The notes beneath the pieces are model-generated. The model was not told the DNA's origin, did no database searches, and saw only the letters and a list, made by a program, of their open reading frames with translations. From Planctomycetota bacterium (GTDB lineage Bacteria > Planctomycetota > Planctomycetia > Pirellulales > Pirellulaceae): a DNA stretch of 10,369 bases. The position numbers were made by a program, and so were the translations under genes. This document shows positions 1 to 7,426 of this stretch, piece by piece. The stretch lies in NCBI GenBank assembly GCA_019347795.1, contig JAHWKS010000099.1, positions 1 to 10,369 on the forward strand, read 5' to 3'. The stretch's first letter is position 1. Each line of letters opens with the position of its first letter.

Positions 1-1
1 C

Positions 2-412
2 CGCAGCGAAATCTTCCGCTGGGACGCCGGCAAGGAAACCTGGCGCCGTCTCCCCTGGCGCCTGCCGGAGCACGCGAGCATCATCACGCCGCAGGGGAGC
101 GACGCGGGGCTGCGCTTCCTCGACATCGACCACGACGGCGACCTCGATGCGATCTTCTCGAACGCCGAGCGCTACTCGCTCCATTTATTCGATTCGATGG
201 AGAAAGGCTGGTCGATCGCCGTTCACGACTCGCTCCGCGCCGACGGAAACGCGATTCCGCCGTTTGTGCGCCCCGACGGAACCAACAACGGCGTTTGGTT
301 TCACTCGAACCATCTCTGGGTGCAGAACGAGGACACCGCCCGCCTGCCCGATCTGGTGGACCGCCGGTCGTTCGCCGAGTTGCTCGCCCCGCTCAAGGAG
401 CCATCCCGATAG
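2..412 (+). CDS. C-terminal part of an FG-GAP/VCBS-repeat protein, resembling the N-terminal region of PVC-type heme-binding dehydrogenase-like proteins
   Basis: The frame is open from the left edge and ends at TAG 410-412, so 136 residues are visible and the start lies outside the window. Residues 39-52 (FLDIDHDGDLDAIF) form a calcium-loop-like D-x-D-x-D-G-D-x-D motif typical of FG-GAP/VCBS beta-propeller blades. They are followed by an ERYSLHLFDSMEKGW segment and by RPDGTNNGVWFHSNHLWVQN, which ends in a PDLVDRRSF stretch. From memory, this order matches large planctomycete proteins annotated as 'PVC-type heme-binding CxxCH' or 'membrane-bound dehydrogenase'. In those proteins a propeller and a c-type cytochrome domain normally continue after this point. 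Here the protein stops about 12 residues after VDRRSF. It may therefore be a truncated paralogue, a split gene, or a subfamily ending here. No CxxCH is visible. The reading frame is secure; the family assignment rests on recall. Confidence 0.72.
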   Translation, partial: RSEIFRWDAGKETWRRLPWRLPEHASIITPQGSDAGLRFLDIDHDGDLDAIFSNAERYSLHLFDSMEKGWSIAVHDSLRADGNAIPPFVRPDGTNNGVWFHSNHLWVQNEDTARLPDLVDRRSFAELLAPLKEPSR

Positions 413-619
413 CCGCCTGTCGGTTGAATCGACACCCGTGTCGCTATGGACTTCCCCCGCGCGGGCGGCCGATCCGCGGCGTCACGACAAACTGCTCGGA
501 TAAGTCGAGAATTGCTGCCCTCAGGGCGTGGGGGTACGCCGTTTGCCTTATCAAAGCCGCCCCCCTTTATCCGAAGCCCGGTCCCCGCCGGATAACCCGC
601 TGACTTCCATACTGTTCCT

Positions 620-1624
620 ATGAAGCATCGTCAATCCGCGTTCACCCTTGTCGAGCTCCTGGTCGTGATCGCCGTCATCGGCGTGCTGGTGGCCCTTCTG
701 CTTCCGGCCGTGCAGGCCGCCCGCGAGGCGGCGCGGCGGATGAGCTGCTCCAACAACCTGAAGCAGATGGCCCTGGCGGTGCACAATTACGAGAGCACCT
801 ATCGCCGCTTGCCGGCGAGCACCATCGTCGATCTCAGCACGAACACGACCACGAACAACCTCGCTTGGGGCGTCCACGGCCGCATTCTCGACTTCCTCGA
901 GCAGACGAACCTGGGAGATCAAATCGATCTCACGCAGGGCTGGGACGTGCAGATGGCGATCGACGCGGCGAAGATCGAAGTTTTCGCCTGCCCCAGCGAT
1001 CCCGGCGCCGATCAGCTTCGCGACACGGGGGCGGGGAAGCCGAGGCTTTGGCCCACTACGTACGGCTTCAACATGGGAACGTGGTTCGTCTTCGACCCGC
1101 AAACCCGCCGCGGAGGCAATGGCGCCTTCTATCCCAACAGCCACCTGCCCCTGGCCGCCTTCACCGACGGCACAAGCAACACGATCCTCGCGGCCGAGGT
1201 CAAGGCCTGGCAGCCCTACACCCGCAACGGCGGTCCGCCGTCAACCGCAATCCCCAATGATGCCGCCGCCGCCAGCGCGATGGTCGCCTCCGGGGCTCAG
1301 TACAAGAACACGGGACACACCGAGTGGCCCGACGGCCGCGTGCACCACACCGGCTTTACGGCCGCGATGGGCCCCAACACCGACGTCCCCTTCACGGATC
1401 CCAACGGGCAGGTCGTCTCGGCCGATTACAACTCCTGGCAGGAGGGGAAAAACGGCAACGCGGGCAATCCAACTTACGCCATTATCACCTCGCGGAGCTA
1501 TCACCCGGGGGTGGTGATGGTCGCCCTGGTGGACGGCTCAGTGCGGAGCATCGCCGAGACCATCGAGCTGCCGGTCTGGCGGGGACTGGCGACCCGCCGC
1601 GGCGGCGAAGTCGCGACGCCGTAA
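620..1624 (+). CDS. DUF1559 domain-containing protein with type IV pilin-like N-terminal methylation signal
   Basis: The 334-aa protein begins with a short basic leader and the prepilin-type motif [20 protein letters not shown] (residues 6-25). Prepilin peptidase would cleave between A7 and F8. A hydrophobic helix follows, then [14 protein letters not shown] and the [19 protein letters not shown] segment that define the start of DUF1559 (also called SBP_bac_10). Near the C-terminus there is a His-x9-Asp-Gly pattern (H295, D305-G306), the 'H-X9-DG' signature of this family. DUF1559 proteins are greatly expanded in planctomycetes, often in tens to hundreds of copies per genome. They are thought to be pseudopilin-like surface or envelope proteins, with no established function. 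Length is normal. No clear Shine-Dalgarno precedes ATG 620. The gene converges on the deaminase gene with an 18-bp gap. Identification is firm; the role is unknown. Confidence 0.95.
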   Translation: MKHRQSAFTLVELLVVIAVIGVLVALLLPAVQAAREAARRMSCSNNLKQMALAVHNYESTYRRLPASTIVDLSTNTTTNNLAWGVHGRILDFLEQTNLGDQIDLTQGWDVQMAIDAAKIEVFACPSDPGADQLRDTGAGKPRLWPTTYGFNMGTWFVFDPQTRRGGNGAFYPNSHLPLAAFTDGTSNTILAAEVKAWQPYTRNGGPPSTAIPNDAAAASAMVASGAQYKNTGHTEWPDGRVHHTGFTAAMGPNTDVPFTDPNGQVVSADYNSWQEGKNGNAGNPTYAIITSRSYHPGVVMVALVDGSVRSIAETIELPVWRGLATRRGGEVATP

Positions 1625-1644
1625 GAAGCGCAGCCTTCCGCTTC
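1625..1644. terminator. Possible bidirectional hairpin between convergent genes
   Basis: GAAGCG (1625-1630) can pair with CGCTTC (1639-1644) around an 8-nt loop. The structure starts directly after the DUF1559 stop codon and reaches into the stop codon of the opposing deaminase gene. The position fits a shared terminator for two convergent genes. The stem is only 6 bp and no T-run follows on either strand, so it is not a classical intrinsic terminator. Confidence 0.28.
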
Positions 1645-2125
1645 AGTACGCGCGGGCGTGCGGTAGTTGGCGCCACTCATCAAAGAGGTCGCGGCATTCA
1701 TCGCGAAGGATGCCGTCGATCAGCCGCACCGGGCTGCGGCCCTGGCGGAGCAGCTCGGCGGCGGAGAGCGTGAGCTCGTTGAAGCCGGAAGCGGCGGCGT
1801 CGGCGATCGTGGCCCCGTAATACACTTCCTCGACCCGCGCCCAGTGCAAGGCGGCCATGCACATCGGGCACGGCTCGCAGGTGGTGGCGACGATCGCCCC
1901 CTCGAGAAAGATCCCGCCCACCTCGCGGCAGCCTTCCCGCAGCGCATTGATCTCGGCGTGCGCGGTGATGTCGACCGTCGCCAGAACGCAGTTGTGCGCG
2001 GCGGCGATCACCTGTCCATCGCGCGCGATCGCGCAGCCGAAAGGCGTTTGCCCCGCCGCCACCCCTTCCCGCGCCTTCCCAATCGCCGCCCGCATCAAGC
2101 CTTCCGCATCGACAGCAGAGTTCAT
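1643..2125 (-). CDS. Nucleoside/guanine deaminase-like protein (CMP/dCMP deaminase zinc-binding family)
   Basis: The 160-aa protein carries the two zinc motifs of the cytidine-deaminase-like fold. These are TAHAEIN, with H56 as ligand and E58 as the proton-shuttling glutamate, and CEPCPMCMAALHWAR (C83-R97), with C86 and C89 as the other ligands. The N-terminal GQTPFGCAIARDGQVIA segment (residues 25-41) is the usual substrate-side strand. The length, the GATIADAAASGFNE region and a terminal aromatic residue (Y160) resemble Bacillus subtilis GuaD. In GuaD the C-terminal tail is domain-swapped and contributes to purine binding, so guanine to xanthine is the most likely reaction. A related purine or pyrimidine deaminase cannot be excluded. 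The frame is open further upstream, but ATG 2125 is chosen because AGGAG lies 9 nt before it and the residues encoded farther upstream look non-coding. Confidence 0.88.
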   Translation of the reverse strand: MNSAVDAEGLMRAAIGKAREGVAAGQTPFGCAIARDGQVIAAAHNCVLATVDITAHAEINALREGCREVGGIFLEGAIVATTCEPCPMCMAALHWARVEEVYYGATIADAAASGFNELTLSAAELLRQGRSPVRLIDGILRDECRDLFDEWRQLPHARAY

Positions 2126-2130
2126 ACACA

Positions 2131-2151
2131 CTGACTCCTGACGCCTGACTA
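2131..2151. repeat. Three degenerate copies of a CTGACTN heptamer
   Basis: CTGACTC, CTGACGC and CTGACTA lie head to tail from 2131 to 2151, and a looser CCTTGACTA follows to 2160. The tract lies 5 nt upstream of the deaminase start on the opposite strand. The deaminase Shine-Dalgarno is formed across the first copy junction. It has the same 7-bp period as the longer repeat tract at 3024-3164, but a different unit. Confidence 0.55.
2135..2139 (-). promoter_or_regulatory. Ribosome binding site of the guanine-deaminase-like gene
   Basis: The minus strand reads AGGAG here, 9 nt upstream of ATG 2125. It decides the start over the longer open frame that runs upstream past 2400. It arises at the junction of two CTGACTN repeat units, so the repeat itself supplies the site. 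Confidence 0.6.
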
Positions 2152-2160
2152 CCTTGACTA

Positions 2161-2188
2161 CGCGGGGCAAGCCCGCGGCTTGGGTTTT
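2161..2188 (+). promoter_or_regulatory. Two overlapping, mutually exclusive hairpins upstream of nagB, the second terminator-like
   Basis: CGCGGG (2161-2166) pairs perfectly with CCCGCG (2172-2177) around GCAAG. Alternatively CAAGCC (2168-2173) pairs with GGCTTG (2177-2182) around a CGC loop, and is followed by GG and TTTT (2185-2188). The two stems share bases 2172-2173 and 2177, so they cannot form together. The element lies about 95 nt upstream of nagB, on the nagB sense strand, and an attenuator in its leader is possible. It could equally be a dispersed GC-rich palindrome. No promoter was identified that would place it inside the transcript. Confidence 0.3.
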
Positions 2189-2267
2189 CCCGTCGTGACC
2201 GCTGACTCCCGTCCCCTCCGGCCCCTTGCAAACCGCGGCATAAGCCTGCATGCTGTTATCGACTCGC

Positions 2268-2273
2268 AGGGAG
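2268..2273 (+). promoter_or_regulatory. Ribosome binding site of nagB
   Basis: AGGGAG lies 9 nt upstream of ATG 2283. This favours 2283 over the earlier in-frame ATG at 2250, which would add 11 residues ([11 protein letters not shown]) that cover the ribosome binding site and are not expected in the family. Confidence 0.65.
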
Positions 2274-2282
2274 AAATTGTTG

Positions 2283-3023
2283 ATGAATGTGGAAGTGCTG
2301 CCGAGCAAAGATGAACTGGGGAAAAAAGCCGCCCGCGACGGCGCCGAGGCGATCCGCAAGGCCCTGGCGGAGCGGGGGGAGGCGAACGTGATCCTCGCCA
2401 CCGGCGCCTCGCAGTTCGAGATGCTCGGCCATCTGGTGAAAGAGCCCGACATCGACTGGGGGAAGGTCACCGTCTTTCACCTGGACGAGTACGCGGGGAT
2501 GCCGATCACCCATCCCGCCTCGTTCCGCAAGTACCTCAAGGAGCGGTTCGTGGATCAGGCGCCTGAGCCGCCCCGCGAGTTCCATTATATCAACGCCGAA
2601 GGGGATTGCTTCGCCGAGTGCGAGCGGCTGGGGAAGCTGATCGCGGAGCATCCGATCGACGTGGCGTTCATCGGCATCGGCGAGAACGGCCACGTCGCCT
2701 TCAATGATCCGCCGGCCGACTTCAGCACCGAAAAGCCGTACCTGGTGGTCGAGCTGGATGAGGCCTGCCGCCGCCAGCAGCTTGGCGAAGGCTGGTTCCC
2801 CACCCTCGACGACGTGCCCAAGCAGGCCATCTCGATGTCGGTCCGGCAAATCCTCAAGTCGAAACAAATCATCTGCAGCGTCCCCGACGAGCGGAAAACG
2901 AAAGCGGTGCAAGGCGCGGTGGAAGGCCCGGTGACGCCCGACTGCCCCGCCTCGATTTTGCAAGAGCACGAGAAGTGCACGATTTATCTGGATCCGCCGT
3001 CGGCTTCGTTGCTCAAAAAGTAG
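2283..3023 (+). CDS. nagB: Glucosamine-6-phosphate deaminase/isomerase family protein with variant active-site residues
   Basis: The 246-aa protein has the layout of the NagB/RpiA/CoA-transferase-like fold. There is a phosphate-binding loop ATGASQF (39-45), FHLDEY (65-70) with the enolising aspartate D68, and [13 protein letters not shown] (131-143) with catalytic H137. C-terminal [19 protein letters not shown] (199-217) supplies the phosphate-binding lysine region. Canonical NagB converts glucosamine-6-phosphate to fructose-6-phosphate and ammonia in the cytosol, the last step of amino-sugar catabolism. In Escherichia coli NagB the second motif has Asp141-Gly-His143 and Glu148; here these positions are N135 and D142. 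Many NagB-like proteins outside the proteobacteria carry this ENGH...NDP form, so substrate and allostery may differ. It runs before the sugar isomerase gene, separated by a repeat tract. Family certain; exact substrate less so. Confidence 0.85.
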   Translation: MNVEVLPSKDELGKKAARDGAEAIRKALAERGEANVILATGASQFEMLGHLVKEPDIDWGKVTVFHLDEYAGMPITHPASFRKYLKERFVDQAPEPPREFHYINAEGDCFAECERLGKLIAEHPIDVAFIGIGENGHVAFNDPPADFSTEKPYLVVELDEACRRQQLGEGWFPTLDDVPKQAISMSVRQILKSKQIICSVPDERKTKAVQGAVEGPVTPDCPASILQEHEKCTIYLDPPSASLLKK

Positions 3024-3164
3024 CGAATGGCGAATGGCGAGTAGCGAATGGCGGCAGCCATGATTCTTCGATACTCGTAATTCCTTATTCGCCATTCGCC
3101 ATTCGCCATTCGCCAATCGCCATTCGCCATTCGCCATTCGCCATTCGCCAATCGCCACTCGCCT
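3024..3164. repeat. Inverted heptanucleotide tandem repeat tract (CGAATGG)n ... (TTCGCCA)n
   Basis: The left arm (3024-3051) has four units: CGAATGG twice, CGAGTAG, then CGAATGG. The right arm (3088-3157) has ten consecutive heptamers, eight TTCGCCA and two ATCGCCA (at 3116 and 3151), plus a degenerate CTCGCCT to 3164. The units of the two arms are reverse complements, separated by a 36-bp spacer (3052-3087), so the transcript could fold into a long imperfect hairpin. The tract fills the whole nagB-isomerase gap. It begins at the nagB stop codon and ends 3 nt before the next ATG, leaving no Shine-Dalgarno. Read on the minus strand it encodes a meaningless ANGEWRM-type repeat, which is not treated as a gene. 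It could be a terminator, an RNA-stability element or a slippage-prone simple repeat. Confidence 0.93.
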
Positions 3165-3167
3165 CCC

Positions 3168-4181
<1,014 letters not shown>

Positions 4182-4193
4182 GATCGCTGACCG

Positions 4194-4718
4194 ATGGGCT
4201 TGATGCGGAACATTGTCGTTGTGCCCTACTCGCCGGAGTGGCCGGCGGAATTTGCGGCGGAGGCGCGGCGGCTGGAGGTGGCGATGGCGCCGGTTCTTGT
4301 GGAGTTGCACCATATCGGCAGCACCTCGGTGCCGGGGCTGGCCGCCAAGCCGCTGATCGATATTTTGGCGGTCGTTTGCACGGTTGAAGGTTTGGACGAG
4401 TGCAATGAGGCGATGGTCGCCTTGGGCTATGAGCCGAAGGGGGAGTTCGGCATTGCCGGACGCCGTTTCTTCTCGAAGGGGAGCGATGAGCATCGCACGC
4501 ACCACGTCCACGCCTTCGCGGTGGGAGATCCGGCCATCGATGCACACCTCGCCTTCCGGGACTACTTGCGAACCCATCCCCACGAGGCGCGGCGGTATGG
4601 AGAACTGAAGGCGGCTCTGGCCGAGCGGCATCGCAACGACATTGACGCCTACATGGACGGCAAAGCGCCGCTGATTCAGGAAATGCTAAAGCACGCCCGC
4701 CGAGGACCGCCCGCATGA
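4194..4718 (+). CDS. GrpB family protein (UPF0157, nucleotidyltransferase-like fold)
   Basis: The 174-aa protein shows the full GrpB/UPF0157 signature. It has VVVPYSPEWPAEFAAE (8-23), HHIGSTSVPGLAAKPLIDIL (39-58) with the GSTSVPG and KPLID motifs, the RRFFSKG and RTHHVHAF strands (90-108), and HLAFRDYLRTHPHEARRYGE near the end. The family is related to nucleotidyltransferases of the DNA polymerase beta type. It is mostly uncharacterised, and some members occur as fusions to dephospho-CoA kinase. Its role here is unknown. The start may be ATG 4194 or the in-frame ATG 4203; neither has a strong ribosome binding site and the family N-terminus fits both. Its stop overlaps the start of the next gene by 4 nt (ATGA), so the pair is probably translationally coupled. 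Confidence 0.9.
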   Translation: MGLMRNIVVVPYSPEWPAEFAAEARRLEVAMAPVLVELHHIGSTSVPGLAAKPLIDILAVVCTVEGLDECNEAMVALGYEPKGEFGIAGRRFFSKGSDEHRTHHVHAFAVGDPAIDAHLAFRDYLRTHPHEARRYGELKAALAERHRNDIDAYMDGKAPLIQEMLKHARRGPPA

Positions 4719-5395
4719 CTGCCCTTCGTCTTATTCTCACCGACGGGGAAAACGACGCCACAATCGGGCGCATCGGCGGGCGCCCTGAGTTGCCGGCCGG
4801 GAGTGATTGGCCGCGCTGCCGGATGTGCGATGCGGAAATGGTCGCCTTTATCGACTTGGTCCTGCCGGAGCGGGAGTCGAGTCCGTTTCCGTCCGGCAGT
4901 CGCTTGCAGGTGTTCCAGTGCCGCGAACATAGCGACATCGCCGGAACGATCTACTCCGACTATGCAGCCTTCGACGCCGCAAGCCTCGTCGATGCCTTGC
5001 CGGCGGAGTATTGGAACGTCACCGACGGCCACTACTTGTTGCGACTGCTGCCTCCCGGCGAGAAGACGTCGGCAGTTCGCGTCGAAAGCAGTTTGGCGGC
5101 GCAGTTCATCTTGGCTTCGCCGATCGAGAACGACGCCGCGGACGGCTTCAAACTGTTCGGCGAGCCCTACTGGCTGCAGGACGCTGAGTCGCACACGTGC
5201 TCCTGCGGCGCCGCGATGAAGCTCTTGCTCCAGGTTCCGGAGAATCTCGGGTTCCCAATGGCGGCCGGGGCGCCGGAGCAACAGGAGTCCTTTTCCAAGA
5301 CGGAGTACTGCCTCTTCCTGGGCAATCAGCTCTACTTGTTGGCCTGCACTCGGCAATGCCATCCGCTCGCGCTGTGGCCCGTTTTGCAGAACTGA
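4715..5395 (+). CDS. DUF1963/YwqG-like protein with paired cysteine motifs
   Basis: The 226-aa protein has the two-part pattern of DUF1963 (YwqG-like) proteins. The first half has IGRIGGRPELPAGSDWPRC (18-36) with C35-x2-C38, MVAFIDL and LQVFQC (C69). The second half has FGEPYWLQDAESHTCSCG (148-165) with C162 and C164, MKLLLQV, and late cysteines C199, C211 and C215. The cysteines suggest one or two structural zinc sites. No catalytic function is established for the family. Members occur widely in bacteria as cytosolic proteins, sometimes near toxin or immunity genes, but nothing of that sort is seen here. The start overlaps the grpB stop by 4 nt, so it needs no ribosome binding site of its own. 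The family call is made from motif recall; the reading frame itself is secure. Confidence 0.72.
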   Translation: MTALRLILTDGENDATIGRIGGRPELPAGSDWPRCRMCDAEMVAFIDLVLPERESSPFPSGSRLQVFQCREHSDIAGTIYSDYAAFDAASLVDALPAEYWNVTDGHYLLRLLPPGEKTSAVRVESSLAAQFILASPIENDAADGFKLFGEPYWLQDAESHTCSCGAAMKLLLQVPENLGFPMAAGAPEQQESFSKTEYCLFLGNQLYLLACTRQCHPLALWPVLQN

Positions 5396-5413
5396 CACGC
5401 GGGCCCGTTGAGG

Positions 5414-5438
5414 CGACAGGATTGACAGGAGGGGTTGC
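5414..5438. repeat. Short direct repeat CGACAGGATTGACAGGAGG in the gap before the DUF5060 gene
   Basis: Two copies of GACAGGA (starting near 5415 and 5424) lie 9 bp apart in the 113-bp gap between the DUF1963-like and DUF5060 genes. It could be a protein-binding direct repeat or the remains of a dispersed simple repeat. Only two copies exist, so support is weak. The rest of this gap shows nothing recognisable. Confidence 0.3.
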
Positions 5439-5508
5439 GGGACGCCATCCTCTCATCTGTCTCTGCTGAGTTTTGGTTGCGTCTTCTCAAGATCAAAAGT
5501 AAGCCGCT

Positions 5509-7416
5509 ATGACTGGCCACTTATGCTTCCCGGCTAATTGGACCTTGCTGGTTATCGTCGCGTGCGTCGCCGCGCCGGCGGTTGGGCATGAGGACGGCAA
5601 TGGCGGCGTGCGAATCACCGGCGAGTTGAAGCAGTGGCACAAGGTGACGCTCTCGCTCGATGGGCCGCCGGCGCGGGAGCGGGATGAGGATCTGAACCCG
5701 TTCACGGACTATCGGATGACCGTCGTATTCGAGCACGAGTCGGGGACCCCTCGGTACGAAGTTCCCGGCTACTTCGCCGCCGACGGCGACGCGGCCAACA
5801 GCTCCGCCGAGGAGGGGAACGTCTGGCGAGCGCACCTGTCGCCCGACAAGCCGGGGACGTGGCGGTATCGCGTCTCGTTCGTGAAAGGCAAGAACGCCGC
5901 CCTGGGCGACGCTGAACGCGAATCGGCCGTCGCGCCCTATGACGGCGTGAGCGGGACGTTTGAGATCGCCCCGACCGATAAGACCGGCCGCGACCTGCGC
6001 GGCAAAGGCCGCCTCGAGTACGTGGGGAAGCATTACCTGCAGTTCGCCGGCACGGGCGAATACTTCCTCAAAGCCGGGCCGGACGCTCCTGAAACGCTGC
6101 TGGCTTACAAGGACTTCGACGGAACGGAAACCCGCGGCGCGCCGCTCAAGTCGTGGAGTCCCCATGTCAAGGATTGGCGCCCCGGCGATCCGAGCTGGAA
6201 AGACGGCCGGGGGAAGGGATTGATCGGCGCCCTCAATTACCTGTCGGCGAAGGGCTGCAACGCCTTCTCATTCCTCCCCTACAACGCCGGCGGCGACGGC
6301 GATAACGTCTGGCCGTTTGTGGCCCGGGATGACAAGCTCCACTACGACTGCTCCAAGCTCGACCAGTGGCAGATCGTCTTCGATCACGCGCAGCCGCTGG
6401 GCCTGTACCTGCACTTCAAGCTGCAGGAGACGGAGAACGACGACAACACCCGCGGCGGCGCCGGCAAGCAAGGAGGCAAAGTCCCCGCCGCGCTCGACGG
6501 CGGCGATCTGGGCGTCGAGCGGAAGCTGTACTGCCGGGAGCTGATCGCCCGCTTCGGCCACGAGCTGGCGCTCAACTGGAACCTCGGCGAGGAGAACACG
6601 CAGACGCCCGACCAGCAACGGGCGATGGCCCGCTACCTTCGCGAAGTCGATCCGTACGATCACCACATCGTCGTGCACACCTATCCCGGGGCGCAGGACA
6701 AGGTTTACCCGCCGCTCTTGGGCGAGAAGTCGGTGCTCACCGGCGCCTCATTGCAGAACAGTTGGAGTCAGGCGCACGAACGGACATCAAAGTGGGTCGC
6801 GGAGTCGGCCCGCGCCGGCCGGCCGTGGGTGGTGGCCAACGATGAGCAGAATCCGGCGTCGCACGGCGTTCCGCCCGATCCCGGCTACCAGGGGCACGAC
6901 GGCTTCGCCCTTCAGGGAGACAAGAAGTACAACCTGCACGACATCCGCAAGCACTGCCTCTGGGGAACGCTCACAGCGGGCGGGATGGGCGTCGAATACT
7001 ACTTCGGCTATCAGCTTCCCGAGAACGATCTTTTGTGCGAGGACTTCCGCAGCCGCGACAAGTCCTGGGACTACTGCCGCATCGCGCTGGGGTTCTTCGG
7101 CGAGCACGGCATCCCTTTCCACGAGATGCAGTGCCGCGACGACCTGGTAGGCGCCGCCCCGCGCGACAATCGCCGCTACTGCTTCGCCAAGCCGGGGGAA
7201 GTCTATCTCGTCTACCTTCCCACCGGCGGCGAAGCCGAGCTCAACCTCCAAGACGCTTCCGGCGCCTACACCGTCGCCTGGTTCAAACCGAGGGAAGGCG
7301 GCCCGCTGGAGAAGGGCGAAGTCAACACAATCTCCGGCGGACAAACCTCAAGCCTCGGCGCCCCGCCCTCGGACCCAAAAGAAGATTGGCTGGTCGTCGT
7401 GCGACGCAGGAAGTGA
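5509..7416 (+). CDS. Secreted DUF5060 domain protein, putative glycoside hydrolase with C-terminal collagen-binding-like domain
   Basis: The 635-aa protein starts with a hydrophobic signal segment (residues 11-24), with likely cleavage after AVG (about residue 26). A DUF5060-type beta-sandwich follows (about 36-155: GELKQWHKVTLSLDG, FTDYRMTVVFEH, GTWRYRVSF). Next is a probable TIM barrel (about 175-545) with GEYFLKAGPDAPETLLAY, GCNAFSFLPYNAGGDGDNVW and LALNWNLGEEN. E361 or E362 and E446 (in VVANDEQNP) are candidate catalytic acids by position. The last 75 residues (GEVYLVYLPTGGEAELNL, then AYTVAWFKPREGG) match the 'putative collagen-binding' Ig-like domain often found at the end of DUF4038/DUF5060 glycosidases. 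A role in extracellular or periplasmic polysaccharide breakdown is inferred; the substrate is unknown. It converges with efpL at a 10-bp gap. Only a weak purine-rich stretch precedes ATG 5509. Confidence 0.82.
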   Translation: MTGHLCFPANWTLLVIVACVAAPAVGHEDGNGGVRITGELKQWHKVTLSLDGPPARERDEDLNPFTDYRMTVVFEHESGTPRYEVPGYFAADGDAANSSAEEGNVWRAHLSPDKPGTWRYRVSFVKGKNAALGDAERESAVAPYDGVSGTFEIAPTDKTGRDLRGKGRLEYVGKHYLQFAGTGEYFLKAGPDAPETLLAYKDFDGTETRGAPLKSWSPHVKDWRPGDPSWKDGRGKGLIGALNYLSAKGCNAFSFLPYNAGGDGDNVWPFVARDDKLHYDCSKLDQWQIVFDHAQPLGLYLHFKLQETENDDNTRGGAGKQGGKVPAALDGGDLGVERKLYCRELIARFGHELALNWNLGEENTQTPDQQRAMARYLREVDPYDHHIVVHTYPGAQDKVYPPLLGEKSVLTGASLQNSWSQAHERTSKWVAESARAGRPWVVANDEQNPASHGVPPDPGYQGHDGFALQGDKKYNLHDIRKHCLWGTLTAGGMGVEYYFGYQLPENDLLCEDFRSRDKSWDYCRIALGFFGEHGIPFHEMQCRDDLVGAAPRDNRRYCFAKPGEVYLVYLPTGGEAELNLQDASGAYTVAWFKPREGGPLEKGEVNTISGGQTSSLGAPPSDPKEDWLVVVRRRK

Positions 7417-7426
7417 GAGATAGCCG

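Noticed and set aside
525..540. Small hairpin GGCGT/ACGCC in the 207-bp gap between the first two genes
   Set aside because: A 5-bp stem with a 6-nt loop and no T-run is expected by chance in this base composition. No other feature was seen in that gap.
551..1144. A 197-codon minus-strand frame opposite the DUF1559 gene
   Set aside because: It lies antisense to the pilin-like N-terminus of a well-recognised family and has no domain of its own.
2226..2259. Possible sigma70-like promoter before nagB (TTGCAA and TGTTAT)
   Set aside because: The spacing is 22 bp, well beyond the usual 16-18 bp, and neither hexamer is a close match.
3024..3164. The repeat tract considered as a CRISPR array
   Set aside because: The units are only 7 bp and contiguous, without unique spacers, and no cas gene is present.
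4715..5395. The DUF1963-like protein considered as an immunity protein of a toxin system
   Set aside because: No toxin, secretion or polymorphic-toxin gene lies nearby, and the overlap with grpB points to a housekeeping pairing.
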